From Bradyrhizobium sp. CB1717 (GTDB lineage: Bacteria > Pseudomonadota > Alphaproteobacteria > Rhizobiales > Xanthobacteraceae), in NCBI RefSeq assembly GCF_029714325.1, contig NZ_CP121666.1, positions 7,533,001 to 7,597,000 of the forward strand: DNA of 64,000 nt, in the 5' to 3' direction. The translations under genes were made by a program, and so were the position numbers. The notes beneath the pieces were generated by a model, which saw only the letters and a program-made list of their open reading frames with translations, was not told the DNA's origin and made no database searches. Below are positions 53,774-63,914 of the stretch, piece by piece (position 1 is the first letter of the stretch; every line of letters starts with the position of its first letter).

Positions 53774-56251
53774 TCAGATTGCGGAAAGCGCCTTATCCAG
53801 ATCGCGCAGGATGTCGTTCACATCTTCGATGCCGACGCAAAGTCGGATCGAGCCGCCAAATATGCCGGCGGCTTCGCGCTTTTCCCGCGGGACGGTGGTG
53901 TGGGTCGTCGAGACGGGATGGGTCACGAGCGTGCGGGCATCGCCTACATTCGAAACGTGATACATCAAGTCGACGTTCTGGATGAACTTTCGCCCGGCTT
54001 GTTCGTCCTCTACTTCGAACATGACCATCGCCCCGTGGCCGTATGCAGCACTGAGTGTCTGGTCGACGATTTCCCGATCGGCGCCTTCAAAGAGCCCCGG
54101 GTAGAACACACGGCGTACTTTTGGATGCTCCTTGAGAACGTCGGCCACGATCGTGGCATTCGCGCAGTGCTGCTTCATACGAAGTGGCAGCGTTTCAAGC
54201 CCTTGGATCAGTTGAAAGCTCGCAAACGGAGCGATGGCCGCGCCGGTATCGCGCAACCAGGTCATGCGAGCCTTGAGAAGAAACTCGCTCTTTCCTAGAT
54301 CGTCGACATCGCGCACCGCGTTATGCCAAACAATTCCGCCATGCGCATCGTCGGGACGGTTAAACAAGGGAAAGCGAGAGGCTCCCCGGTAGCTAAACTC
54401 GCCGTTGTCAACGATCAGTCCACCGAGCGTCGTGCCATGGCCGCATATATATTTCGTTGCGGAGTACGTCGTAATAGCAGCGCCGAGATCTGACGGCCGG
54501 CATACCAGTGGCGTCGTCGTATTGTCCACGACCAAAGGCACGCCGTACTTTCGGCCGATCTCGGCCAGCTGTTTGACGGGGAGCGGAATCAGACAAGGAT
54601 TCGAAATCACCTCTCCGAACAGGCATATCGTGCGATCATCAATGGCACGTTCAAACGTCTCTGGCCTTCGAGGATCGGCCGTCCTCACGCTGATCCCAAG
54701 ACGCTTCAAGGTGTTGTGGAGCAGGTTCCAGGTATTGCCATATAGATACGGAGAAGCGACGACATTGTCCCCCACTTCGCCACTTGACAGGTTGACGATA
54801 GCAAGGAACGTCGCTGCTTGACCTGACGCAACGGCGAGCGCGTCCCTTCCCATATCGACGGCGGCGTAGCGCCTTTCCAGCGCGCGCGTCGTTGGATTGA
54901 TGATCCTAGTGTAGGTGAACCCATCGGCCTTGACGTTGTAGACGTCGGCAATGTGGTTTAGATCGCCATCGAGTTCATAAGCTGTATTCTGGTAAATCGG
55001 CACTGCGACAGCTTTCGTTGCTACGTCACGGCGATAGCCCGCATGCAGAACAGCAGTCTCGGCCGAAAACGGCAGCTGCCAGTCCCCAGCCGCTCGCGCC
55101 GGCATCGTTACGCGAGCCCCGCATGACTCTTGGGCCGACATCGGCGCCGCTGACCGAGCCTGACCGGACCGGAAATATGTACGAAAAGCGCAGCCTAACT
55201 GCTCGATCCAGCTGGATTGAATTTCCCCAATACAACCGACGCGGAAGCTCCGCGTCGCAAGATGCAGCTTCGAGTAGACGTAAAGGTTGTGGGCCGCCAA
55301 GTGGCGATACAGCCCATCGAATCCTGCTTGGTCCACGATTCCGGATGGCGCACTGAACGCGACGCAGACCGGCGACTGCAACTCCGTGGGCAGCAGCGGA
55401 GACACCACACCTTCGAGTTCTTTGACGAGATCGTCCCTGACCTTCTCATACCTGCAGCGCCTGGCATCAATGCCCTCCTCGTGTAGAATCTCCAGGGCCT
55501 TTGTCGTTGCCTGAACGATGTGTGTGGGAGGGGTCGATCGCCACTCACCCGTGCGCTCGAGCGAGAGCCATTGATCTCTCACGTCGAGCACAAACGACCT
55601 CGGTTCTTGAACCGCATTCTCCAGCAGCTCGCGAGACGCGATGACAAACGCTACTCCCGGCGGCCCCTCTATGCACTTGTTGCCCGAGGTGACCAGGACG
55701 TCAGGTCCACGCGGGCTCAGATCAATATTAAGGGCGCCGAAAGAACTCATCCCATCGATGATGGTCTTTACGCCACGTCGCCTCGCCTCTTCAACGATCG
55801 CGTCCAGCGGATTGACGATTCCGGTTGTCGTCTCACAATGCACGAAACACAGGTGCGTAACGCCAGGATTTCGGCTCAGATGTTCGCCAATTTCTTGAGA
55901 ATCCAAAGGATCGGTCGCTCGCTTGACAAGCTTCAGTGCTTCGACGCCCCACAGCTGCAACATTCGGAAAATGCGCTCGCCATAGATGCCGTTTATGCAG
56001 ACGAGCGGCCTGTCGGCTCGGGACACAAATGAAGAGAGAGCAGCTTCCATTGCAAAGGAGCCACCTCCCTGAATAGGCACCACCGAATAGTCTTCAGCAT
56101 TTCCCAGCAAGCTGAGCATCAGCCGCCTCATGCAGGCGGTCACTTCCTTGAACTCGCAATCGCGGGATGCGAGATCAAGCTGCATCTGGCTTCTGACTGC
56201 CAGCGATAACGACAATGGACCAGGCGTCAGCAAAGAGCGCTGTCTTGTCAA
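53774..56251 (-). CDS. rtxA: bifunctional serinol-forming aminotransferase / dihydrorhizobitoxine synthase
   Basis: A natural fusion of two PLP enzymes. Residues up to about 375 (counted from the upstream ATG at 56305) are a class-V aminotransferase: LLTPGPLSLSLAVRSQM, IQGGGSFAMEAALSSF, VHCETTTGIVNPL, DGMSSFGALNIDL and the lysine in VTSGNKCIEGPPGVAF. Residues about 410-843 are an O-acetylhomoserine sulfhydrylase-type domain: VPIYQNTAYELDGDLNHIAD, DALAVASGQAATFLAI and the PLP-lysine motif YSATKYICGHGTTLGG. The N-terminal half is known to make serinol from dihydroxyacetone phosphate; the C-terminal half joins it to an activated homoserine. I start at TTG 56251, six bases after AGGAGG; the ATG at 56305 is in frame. 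First gene of the operon. Confidence 0.93.
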   Translation of the reverse strand: MTRQRSLLTPGPLSLSLAVRSQMQLDLASRDCEFKEVTACMRRLMLSLLGNAEDYSVVPIQGGGSFAMEAALSSFVSRADRPLVCINGIYGERIFRMLQLWGVEALKLVKRATDPLDSQEIGEHLSRNPGVTHLCFVHCETTTGIVNPLDAIVEEARRRGVKTIIDGMSSFGALNIDLSPRGPDVLVTSGNKCIEGPPGVAFVIASRELLENAVQEPRSFVLDVRDQWLSLERTGEWRSTPPTHIVQATTKALEILHEEGIDARRCRYEKVRDDLVKELEGVVSPLLPTELQSPVCVAFSAPSGIVDQAGFDGLYRHLAAHNLYVYSKLHLATRSFRVGCIGEIQSSWIEQLGCAFRTYFRSGQARSAAPMSAQESCGARVTMPARAAGDWQLPFSAETAVLHAGYRRDVATKAVAVPIYQNTAYELDGDLNHIADVYNVKADGFTYTRIINPTTRALERRYAAVDMGRDALAVASGQAATFLAIVNLSSGEVGDNVVASPYLYGNTWNLLHNTLKRLGISVRTADPRRPETFERAIDDRTICLFGEVISNPCLIPLPVKQLAEIGRKYGVPLVVDNTTTPLVCRPSDLGAAITTYSATKYICGHGTTLGGLIVDNGEFSYRGASRFPLFNRPDDAHGGIVWHNAVRDVDDLGKSEFLLKARMTWLRDTGAAIAPFASFQLIQGLETLPLRMKQHCANATIVADVLKEHPKVRRVFYPGLFEGADREIVDQTLSAAYGHGAMVMFEVEDEQAGRKFIQNVDLMYHVSNVGDARTLVTHPVSTTHTTVPREKREAAGIFGGSIRLCVGIEDVNDILRDLDKALSAI

Positions 56252-56305
56252 ACCATTCCTCCTCAGATTGTAGTCGTCAATAGATCCGGAGTATGCCCAC
56301 CCCAC

Positions 56306-57384
56306 CCAGGGAGGCCCTGTGGCGAGCGTCGACTTCTTCGGTCAAACGCAATAGATCGCGGCCGCGTTTCGGGTCGGCGTCCGAAAAGCCTGCCGGATGG
56401 CAAGCCTCCATATCTCATCGCAGATGCACAGCGATCTTTCGCAAAGCTCCTCACCGATACCATTCACACCTCTCAGAAATTGGCTTTGCGAGCGCGCGCT
56501 CGAACGCAAGTGGCGCCCACGCGCGCTCTTATCCTGCCATCACGAAGCGGCAGGTTGGCCGACCGACTTACGCGTGTGAACCTGCGCCATTCAGGCAAAC
56601 TTGACGGTGGGGAACGATGCAGTCGGATCATCGCGCCCGAATGCAGATCAAGGCATGGCACACTTGATGATCGTCGTTCGCAGCGGGAGTCTGATGCATG
56701 GGCTCAAGACTTGGTGCATTCGCACTCCGTCGCTCGTTGGAGGGTTTGTGACGCCGATGACTGTCGTTGTCCATTTCGAGATCGTACAACTTGACGTTAG
56801 GGGCGTTTCAACCCTCTCGCGGATTTTCTCGCGTGAATTTTTCCTGACGTACCCCCATCTGGCGGCGACAAGCCGAAGGTAGCAAAGTGCGGAGATTCAC
56901 AGCGAGGTAGAATAATTTGAGAGTTCGACCTCAGGACCGTCGGCATTCCGCCTGCAAGCGCGATACCTGCAGGTAAGTGATGGCCCAATCTTCCCGTTCA
57001 CGTACAATCCTCGCCATACCCCCAGATGGAGTACGTGTTTCTCCGCCGTACCGGCGAGATCCCCCTGCATGGTGGTGCCTGGAAAGTGTATGCCCTCGTC
57101 GCAGATGACTGTCGGTATCACGTCGTTGCGCTTGAATGGAGCGGCCTTGCCAGGCTGTGGTCGAGCCCGGGTCGAAGACAATTGGGCGACCTTGGATCGC
57201 TGGCCGTTTAGCAACGATCAGTTCGACACCTTTCGGCGAGTCGCCGTGAAGCAGAACATCTCATCCTGCTTTGCTAGGACTACGTCGAGCCGACTCCAGA
57301 TGAGTGGCACGTGTCCTCTCTGCGAGCAGTCGCTAGGCTGGTGGCATCTCTCGGTTTTGTACGCCCCTTCGCGGCGAGAACGTC
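56306..57384. other. upstream region of the rtx operon, no confident gene
   Basis: About 1.1 kb. Short frames on both strands (for example 57026-57211 plus, 56897-57214 minus) are family-less. The rtx promoter should be in the first few hundred bases. No convincing tts box, nod box or sigma-54 site found by eye. Confidence 0.35.
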
Positions 57385-57735
57385 TTACGGATCAATCATC
57401 GGTTTGTGAGCGTGCCGTGGTCGACGGTTGGTCCAACGCGTGAGGCCCGAGGTGAGCCGGAGTTCCATCGCGTCGCCGCACTCAATGAGCGCAAGTACCT
57501 CGGCCGTGAGGCGCTCTGGTTGGACGGATCGCACCTCCGAGCCCTTCTGCTCGCGTTGGCTCCTCTGCAGCGCCTGCTCGTTGATGGCGAGCTCGCGTTC
57601 GACGCGGTCTACCGCGCGGTCGAATAGGTTGACGGTTGACCAGAGCGGATCATCAAGACATCGTCCTTGTCGCTTGCCTTGGACGAACTCCCTTGCCTTT
57701 TCGGCCGCGCCCATCGCCGGCTTCATGGCGATCAA
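57385..57735 (-). CDS. hypothetical protein
   Basis: 116 residues. The central part (DDPLWSTVNLFDRAVDRVERELAINEQALQRSQREQ, split by a charged helix) looks helical and coding; the C-terminal tail (RWTNRRPRHAHKP) looks like frame drift. Possibly a truncated member of a rhizobial hypothetical family. No function. Confidence 0.3.
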   Translation of the reverse strand: MIAMKPAMGAAEKAREFVQGKRQGRCLDDPLWSTVNLFDRAVDRVERELAINEQALQRSQREQKGSEVRSVQPERLTAEVLALIECGDAMELRLTSGLTRWTNRRPRHAHKPMIDP

Positions 57736-58002
57736 CGGCGGCAGGCGGAACGGAGCAGAACCCTAAGCATGGCAAGCTTCCGAAAGCTGGCACGGTCGCG
57801 ACAGGAGGGAGTCGTGGCCCACTGCTAAGTTCGGATTGGTCAATATACTGAAGCAAGCGCCCGCTCGCTGGATGCGGCAAGGCTCGGAAAACCTAGGCCC
57901 GCCCCCTCTTGCTGCGCGAAAGATCGATGCCGGCCGAGACGCTGCCTGGCTCGGCTTTATGGGACCTCGGCATGTCACTGGCCGCACGCGTAGCAAGAAG
58001 CG
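57736..58002. other. intergenic, nothing recognised
   Basis: Short frames only. Separates a doubtful ORF from a small decayed gene. Confidence 0.3.
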
Positions 58003-58209
58003 CTAAGCGAAACTCAACCTACTGGGATTCGGACTTTCTCTGGCCTTTGTCATGGCGTCGTAGATTCTGATCTGGAGCATGGAAGGGCGCTTCTTGAGCT
58101 CCTCCGCTGCCGCCCATGCTCCATCTCTGCTCGCGTACTCGGTCTTGAATTGACCATCCACTTCGAGCACGTAACCGGAAGCGGGCAGTCAAGGAATGGG
58201 GGCGACCAT
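58003..58209 (-). pseudogene. small conserved protein interrupted by an early stop
   Basis: From an ATG at 58209, preceded by AAAGGAAC, the frame reads MVAPIP, then a TGA, then LPASGYVLEVDGQFKTEY, WAAAEELKKRPSMLQIRIYD and a short tail. The post-stop part is a coherent small protein of a type seen in Bradyrhizobium. Either it uses a downstream non-ATG start or the TGA inactivates it. Confidence 0.4.
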
Positions 58210-58317
58210 TTTGTTCCTTTAGAGCGAAAAGTCCGACCGCGGGCCCGCCTGAGCCGCATCGCCTTGGCCGGGCCAGCAGGATATTGCTGCGAATCGATGG
58301 TGCGATGCGAGGGACAT

Positions 58318-60204
58318 CTAACCATCAAGAATTGAGCGCGCCATCAAGACATCCACTACCGCTTCCGCTGAATGCTCTAGGGTCTGCTCCATGGTCCTGA
58401 GATGAACATCCGGTGTTGTTGGTGCTTCGTAGCACGAATCGATTCCGGTGAAGTTCTTGATCTTGCCGGATTTCACTTTTGAATACAGGCCTTTTGGGTC
58501 TCGCCGCGCGCATTCCTCGATCGGCGTATCGACAAAGACTTCTATGAACTCTTCCTTGCCAACCAGGCCGCGCACCCTGTCCCGTTCGGCCCTAGAGGGC
58601 GAGATGAACGAGCAGATCACGATCAAGCCGCTGTCCGCCATCAACTTGGCAACTTCAGCGACCCGCCGAATGTTCTCCACGCGGTCCGTCTCCGAGAAGC
58701 CGAGGTCCGCGTTTAATCCGTGCCGGAGGTTGTCGCCATCCAGCAGCATGGCATGCCGCGACATGCCACACAGCTTTTGATCAACCAGGTTGGCAATCGT
58801 CGTCTTTCCCGCGCCAGACAGGCCGGTGAACCAGATGACGCAAGGCTTCTGATTCTTGAGCGCGGCGCGCTCCCTCCTGTCCACGGATAGCGCTTGCCTA
58901 GCAATATTGGTGTCCCGCCGTAGCGGAAAGGCGATCATGCCAGCCCCGACCGTACGATTCGTGTAACGATCGATGAAGATAAATGATCCGGTCTTTCGAT
59001 TGAGGTCGTAAGGATCGAATACTGCGGGCATTGCGGTTGCAACATCGCAGAAGGCGATCTCGTTGAGGGAAAGCATCCCGGCGGCCAGATGCTCACAGGT
59101 GTTGACGTCGATCCGATGCCTAATTGCGGAAATGCTGCCGGTAATCGTCTGCGATCCAATCCGCAGGACGTAATTGCGTCCAGGAGCGAGCGGCTCCTTG
59201 TCCATCCAGATCACATAAGCGGCGAACTGGCCGGCGACCTTCGGTCGGTCGTCCGGTCGCGACAGAATGTCGCCACGGCCGATATCGATTTCATCTTCCA
59301 GTGTAATGGTAACCGCATCGCCGGCTTCGGCGCCGACAAGGTCGCCATCGTGGGTCACGATCCGCTTGATGCGCGTGGTCCGTCCCGACGCGGCGACAAC
59401 GATCTCGTCTCCTGCCGAGATCCTCCCGGAAGCCACCGTCCCGGCATAGCCCCGAAAATCCGGGTTTGGGCGGTTCACCCATTGGACCGGAAAGCGGAAA
59501 GCCTGGCCTGCGGTGCCGGACGGGATGTCAATGCTCTCCAAATGCTCGAGCAGGCAGGGACCATCGTACCAGTTGGCATGAGCGGAGCGATCCACAACGT
59601 TGTCGCCGTAGCGGCCCGAGATCGGGATCGGAACGATCGAGGTGAAGCCGAGACCGGCGGCAAAGGCCAGATAGTCACGGGCGATCCGATCGAAGCACTC
59701 TTTGTTGTATGCGACAAGATCGATCTTGTTCACTGCCAGAACGACATGACGAATACCAAGCAGCGAACAGATAAAGGAGTGGCGGCGGGTCTGAACCATC
59801 ACGCCTTTGCGGGCATCGATCAGGATGATGGCGAGCTGGGCATGCGAGGCGCCGGTAGCCATATTGCGGGTATACTGCTCGTGGCCGGGAGTGTCGGCCA
59901 CCATGAAGGAGCGCCGCGGCGTCGTGAAGAAGCGGTAGGCGACGTCGATCGTGATGCCCTGCTCCCGTTCGGCCTCGAGCCCGTCCATGAGCAACGCGAA
60001 ATCGATGTCATTTCCGGCGCTACCGTGCTTGATGCTGTCGCGTTCCAGCACCGTGAGCTGATCGTGATAGATCATCTTGCTGTCGTGCAGTAACCGGCCG
60101 ATCAGCGTCGATTTGCCGTCGTCCACCGAGCCACATGTGATGAATCGCAGCTGATCCTTTGTCCTGGCCGGGACCGCTTCCGTTGCCGGCTTTACAAACA
60201 TCAA
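58318..60204 (-). CDS. nodQ: bifunctional sulfate adenylyltransferase subunit 1 / adenylylsulfate kinase
   Basis: 628 residues. N-terminal GTPase (CysN) with [17 protein letters not shown] near residue 26, [11 protein letters not shown] and AVNKIDLV; elongation-factor-like beta barrels in the middle; C-terminal APS kinase from about residue 450 with the P-loop [31 protein letters not shown] and [11 protein letters not shown]. With NodP it makes APS and then PAPS, the sulfate donor. The fused CysN-CysC form is typical of NodQ and rhizobial CysNC. Four-base overlap with nodP. The neighbouring sulfotransferase favours PAPS for sulfation over cysteine synthesis. Confidence 0.93.
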   Translation of the reverse strand: MMFVKPATEAVPARTKDQLRFITCGSVDDGKSTLIGRLLHDSKMIYHDQLTVLERDSIKHGSAGNDIDFALLMDGLEAEREQGITIDVAYRFFTTPRRSFMVADTPGHEQYTRNMATGASHAQLAIILIDARKGVMVQTRRHSFICSLLGIRHVVLAVNKIDLVAYNKECFDRIARDYLAFAAGLGFTSIVPIPISGRYGDNVVDRSAHANWYDGPCLLEHLESIDIPSGTAGQAFRFPVQWVNRPNPDFRGYAGTVASGRISAGDEIVVAASGRTTRIKRIVTHDGDLVGAEAGDAVTITLEDEIDIGRGDILSRPDDRPKVAGQFAAYVIWMDKEPLAPGRNYVLRIGSQTITGSISAIRHRIDVNTCEHLAAGMLSLNEIAFCDVATAMPAVFDPYDLNRKTGSFIFIDRYTNRTVGAGMIAFPLRRDTNIARQALSVDRRERAALKNQKPCVIWFTGLSGAGKTTIANLVDQKLCGMSRHAMLLDGDNLRHGLNADLGFSETDRVENIRRVAEVAKLMADSGLIVICSFISPSRAERDRVRGLVGKEEFIEVFVDTPIEECARRDPKGLYSKVKSGKIKNFTGIDSCYEAPTTPDVHLRTMEQTLEHSAEAVVDVLMARSILDG

Positions 60205-61100
60205 AAGTAGCCTTCCCTCTTCTTCTTCTCCATTGAAGCGGCTTCATCGACATCAATTAGACGTCCCTGGCGCTCCGACACAGTCGCCGTCTGCATTTCT
60301 GCGACGATGTCTTCAATCGCCATCGCATCGGATTCAATAGCCCCGCTCAAAGGATAACATCCAAGCGTGCGAAAGCGGATCATCCGCATTTCCGGCGTCT
60401 CGCCGCAGTTGAGCGGCAATCGCTTGTCGTCGATCATGATCGTCGCACCATTCCGACGCACTGTGGGTCTTTGTTTTGCGAAGTAGAGCGGAACGACGGG
60501 AATCTTCTCGAGCATGATGTATTCCCAGACATCGAGCTCGGTCCAGTTTGACATCGCAAACACGCGCATGGTTTCACCCTGGCGTATGCGTGTGTTGAAC
60601 AGGCTCCAAAGCTCCGGCCGCTGGTTACGGGGGTCCCATACGTGTCCGGCCGAACGGAAGGAGAGTATCCGTTCTTTCGCGCGACTCTTTTCCTCATCGC
60701 GCCGGGCGCCGCCAAAGGCGGCATCAAATCCGTGGAGGTCGAGGGCCTGCTTCAGCGCGTCTGTCTTCATCACCTGGGTATGGAGCGCGGAGCCGGAATC
60801 GATCGGATTGATCCCGCGCGCGATGCCCTCCTTGTTGATATGGACAATCAAGTCGAGGCCGAGCCGCTTGGCTGTCGCGTCTCGAAAGCTGATCATCTCA
60901 CGGAACTTCCAGGTCGTGTCGACGTGAAGCAGGGGGAAAGGCAATTTTGCCGGATAGAACGCCTTGATCGCAATGTGCAGCATCACGCTTGAGTCTTTTC
61001 CGATCGAGTAAAGCATGACCGGCCTTTCAAACTCGGCGACCACATCACGCATGATTTCAATCGATTCAGCTTCGAGACGGCGCAGATGTATCGGCAGCAT
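60201..61100 (-). CDS. nodP: sulfate adenylyltransferase subunit 2
   Basis: 299 residues from the ATG at 61100 ([20 protein letters not shown]), the usual start for CysD/NodP, with AAAGAAG before it; an upstream extension to 61217 is open but not family-like. PP-loop ATPase motif [20 protein letters not shown] near residue 30, [36 protein letters not shown] and [12 protein letters not shown]. Catalyses sulfate plus ATP to APS together with the CysN part of NodQ. Confidence 0.93.
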   Translation of the reverse strand: MLPIHLRRLEAESIEIMRDVVAEFERPVMLYSIGKDSSVMLHIAIKAFYPAKLPFPLLHVDTTWKFREMISFRDATAKRLGLDLIVHINKEGIARGINPIDSGSALHTQVMKTDALKQALDLHGFDAAFGGARRDEEKSRAKERILSFRSAGHVWDPRNQRPELWSLFNTRIRQGETMRVFAMSNWTELDVWEYIMLEKIPVVPLYFAKQRPTVRRNGATIMIDDKRLPLNCGETPEMRMIRFRTLGCYPLSGAIESDAMAIEDIVAEMQTATVSERQGRLIDVDEAASMEKKKREGYF

Positions 61101-61377
61101 ATATCTTCTTTTCGATGCAGGATCGCTGTTCTTCGCCGTTCTGTGGCTCCAGCCCAGAGTGTGGAATATCCGCGGCGGATACGGCCGGCCAAGCGGCAGG
61201 CTCGTCCATGAGGTCAAGCTCCATTGGGCAGCAGACTTGCAGACGCGGCAGCATATCCTATTCCTCCACTGGTGCGGCCGGCGCCGGCCTCATACCTGAT
61301 CGGGAGATCAGCTCGTGCGGGTCAAGGATCTTGGCTAAATCAACCCGCGTGTTTTGATCGCAAGCATTCAGATCGCC

Positions 61378-62478
61378 CTAGGAGTTATTGAGGATCTGCT
61401 CAAGCCGCGCGACCTCGCCTCGCAACATCTCGATAGCCGCGTCGCGGTTCTCCGAAACGTTCCAAGCAGTATGGACCGGCTCTCCAGTGTGACAGGGGCC
61501 GGATAATGCTCCGGCCTTGGTACTTCGCAAATCCCACCAGGTTCGGAATATCCGGCGATAGAGTTCGGTTACCTCACCTCCCCTATCCAGCACTCCGGCT
61601 TTCTGTGCCCGCAGCAGTTCCTGCTCATATCCGAGTTCTAGCAAAAGCTCAGCGCCGACCAAATCAGTCACGGTTTGCATCTCTTCGACGCTCAATTGAG
61701 ATTGCCATGATTTGACAGAGCTTTCGTCGACGGCGTTTCGTTCCAAGATTTTTCGATCCCCAAAGCTGCTGGATCGAAGATAATCTGCTTGTCTCATCCC
61801 AGCCGACGCGACGGACGCTGGGTCACAGCCGAGCCCCTTCAACAGACGCCGGATTTCCTCGTCCGGATGCGCCACGAGCAGTTCATATTGCACGAACTGT
61901 GTCTGCGGGCGAGAGCGGTGCGCGGCGAGCTTGGGAAGGCCCAGAACCAAATCGGCGAGTAAAGTTATGATGACGTCGGGCAGACGGAGCATGAGATCGG
62001 CGAGACTGGATACGCTAACCGAATGCGGGCTTTCTGTCCGCAGTGGGACGCCCCACGTCGATTTCATTGAAGCGGCGATGGCATAGGGATTTCGCATCAG
62101 AAGGATGTGTGGCGCTTCTGGATAGACAGCTTCAAGGAACCCGAGCACGGTCCAATACCGTGGTGTCTTGTCTATAATGATGCGCTTGCCCGCGTCCGCC
62201 AGATACTGATCATATGCTGCATCGGCATAAGCGCGGCTGGCGATCGTGCGATCTATCCGCCCCAGGAACTCCGAGGTCGCGGCCTTGATCAGTGAGCTGC
62301 CCGCCGGATGGCGCTGGTCCACCCTGCCAAATGCTTCAAGCGCCAGCATCAACCAGGGTTCAGGCGGAGCCACAATGTCTGGATGGTGCTGGAGCAAATG
62401 CGCCAGGAGTGTCGTCCCGGATCGTGGAATACCAAGAAGAAAGCACACCGCAGGCGAACGGCCAAAACGCCCGCTCAT
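61378..62478 (-). CDS. PAPS-dependent sulfotransferase, acceptor unknown
   Basis: 366 residues. The 5'-phosphosulfate loop LLGIPRSGTTLLAHLLQHHP is near residue 14, and the 3'-phosphate segment ILLMRNPYAIAASMKSTWG near residue 145. A C-terminal helix (AAIEMLRGEVARLEQIL) looks like a short coiled coil. It is not NodH-like (NodH is shorter, near 250 residues, with a different N-terminus) and is shorter than NoeE. It lies 277 bp upstream of nodP on the same strand, so PAPS supply and use are adjacent. The acceptor could be a Nod factor, a surface polysaccharide or a small metabolite. Confidence 0.82.
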   Translation of the reverse strand: MSGRFGRSPAVCFLLGIPRSGTTLLAHLLQHHPDIVAPPEPWLMLALEAFGRVDQRHPAGSSLIKAATSEFLGRIDRTIASRAYADAAYDQYLADAGKRIIIDKTPRYWTVLGFLEAVYPEAPHILLMRNPYAIAASMKSTWGVPLRTESPHSVSVSSLADLMLRLPDVIITLLADLVLGLPKLAAHRSRPQTQFVQYELLVAHPDEEIRRLLKGLGCDPASVASAGMRQADYLRSSSFGDRKILERNAVDESSVKSWQSQLSVEEMQTVTDLVGAELLLELGYEQELLRAQKAGVLDRGGEVTELYRRIFRTWWDLRSTKAGALSGPCHTGEPVHTAWNVSENRDAAIEMLRGEVARLEQILNNS

Positions 62479-63191
62479 CGTTCAGACCCTCGTGCCTGAA
62501 AAGCAAACCCTGCCGGCACTCGCTCGATTGAGCGAAACAAAGCCAGCCGCGGGATCACATGAGCAGTCGCTTCCGTGCAAAGCATCAAAACGAGACAAGA
62601 ATTTTGTCTAGCACTCATGAGTTTAGATCCGTTCAGTTCGATCGATCGGGGATCACCGAAAGATAACTGCAATCGCCCCCCCCCTCGATTGCCCGACAGT
62701 TAAAACGACGTCAAGCGGCAGCTCAATTACACGAAGATCGATTGCGGATATGGGAAGGTTGGAAAGAACTATACGGACGTTTGCCGAAGACCGCCCGCGA
62801 TACAGGAAGGCTATTACGTGTAGTCATAAGTTGCCCGTTGCTGGGGCATTGAAGCCGTAAATGCGACATGCACCTCGCTGAATATTCGGCAGACCGGCGA
62901 GCGCGGCAAAGAAGCAGCCCACATCGCGGACATCTCACTGGGCGACGCGCAGCTATCTTGTCAGCGCGTATCGATCCTACACAACTTTGCCGTGCATACT
63001 GCCGTTGGTCCAAGACACTGAGCCATAGCTCCGGGGCGGTGACCTGCCGTCAGCTACACCACGCCAGGGACACGATCTCGCAAGCCCATCCGTCCGAACT
63101 ATACCAACTGTTTGATTTACCCGCTCTTGCAGCACTGCCGCCCCCCTAATCGGCGCTAAGGACGGTTGTAAAGGACGGAACCTGGCTTAAG
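62479..63191. other. about 700 bp with no confident gene
   Basis: Contains the likely promoter of the sulfotransferase gene. An AATCGAT-containing stretch at 62734-62749 recalls part of a nod box but has wrong spacing. Frames on both strands are family-less. Confidence 0.35.
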
Positions 63192-63660
63192 ATGGCTGAT
63201 CCAGCAAGCGCGCTTGGCCGCATCTATACTGACGGAAACGAGATTGTCCGGCCGATCACGTGGGAGAGCCATTGTGCTGGGCATCACTGGGCCACGGTGG
63301 GCAATCCTGATGGCGGTGACCTATTTGGGCAGAGAGAAAAGGGTTGTACCCGCCAATCTGGTGTCACGATTGATGCACGGCGGCTCTTCCTTCGTGACGA
63401 CCCACTCAAAGTTGCTAGAGAAAAACGGTGCTGCGGCATAAGCACTCCGCAAACGATGACCTGATCCTGCAGATGTCGCTAACGGCCAAAACGCGCAAGC
63501 ATCTCGCGACTTTGGCGCCACGACAGGCAGCACAGGATGAGCTCACTTTTAATGAAAGCGGCATTGACCGATCAAGCGAGTTCATTGCCAAGGCTGCTAC
63601 AGTGAGACATCGCCTGGAATGGGCCGGCTCTGGCATTCAGAAGACCAAACGCACGTTACT
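63192..63660 (+). pseudogene. MarR-type regulator, frameshifted
   Basis: Three frames: an N-terminus MADPASALGRIYTDGNEIV; then VLGITGPRWAILMAVTYLGRE, NLVSRLMHGGSSFVTTHSKL and LEKNG; then from about 63430 LRHKHSANDDLILQMSLTAKTRKHL with RSSEFIAKAATVRHRLEWA. Together they make a complete MarR-fold protein (helix, recognition helix, wing, dimer helices) broken at least twice, the second time by loss of a base near 63432. Confidence 0.65.
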
Positions 63661-63683
63661 GTCAGAAATGGAGCTCGCTAACC

Positions 63684-63914
63684 ATGAGTCGCCCATTCTT
63701 CGAATATTTCTTGAAGCGGCGCGGTCGAAGGTGGTTGTGGTCCGTTCACAACGCCGACGGCGCGCAGGTGATGACGGGTTCAGGACGTAACCGGTCCGCC
63801 GCCATCTACCAAGCTAACAGAGCGCTTTTTCAATTGCTGCTGAGCGCGCCATATCGCGTCGGAGCTCGATCTATCCGACAGGCTCGGCGAGGTTGGCTTA
63901 CGCCCAAACTTTAG
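63684..63914 (+). CDS. small hypothetical protein
   Basis: 76 residues, basic (MSRPFFEYFLKRRGRRWLW, then HNADGAQVMTGSGRNRSAAI, YQANRALFQLLLSAPYRVG). A WSVHNADG-like start followed by an AAIYQANRALFQLLL helix suggests a small alpha/beta fold. I do not recognise a function. GGAG lies about ten bases before the ATG. Confidence 0.5.
   Translation: MSRPFFEYFLKRRGRRWLWSVHNADGAQVMTGSGRNRSAAIYQANRALFQLLLSAPYRVGARSIRQARRGWLTPKL

Noticed and set aside
59089..60093. 334-codon plus-strand frame opposite nodQ
   Set aside because: Antisense shadow of a strongly conserved enzyme gene.
62734..62749. Nod-box-like ATCC...AATCGAT on the minus strand upstream of the sulfotransferase
   Set aside because: The ATC-GAT spacing is 7 instead of 9 and the other half-site is missing.
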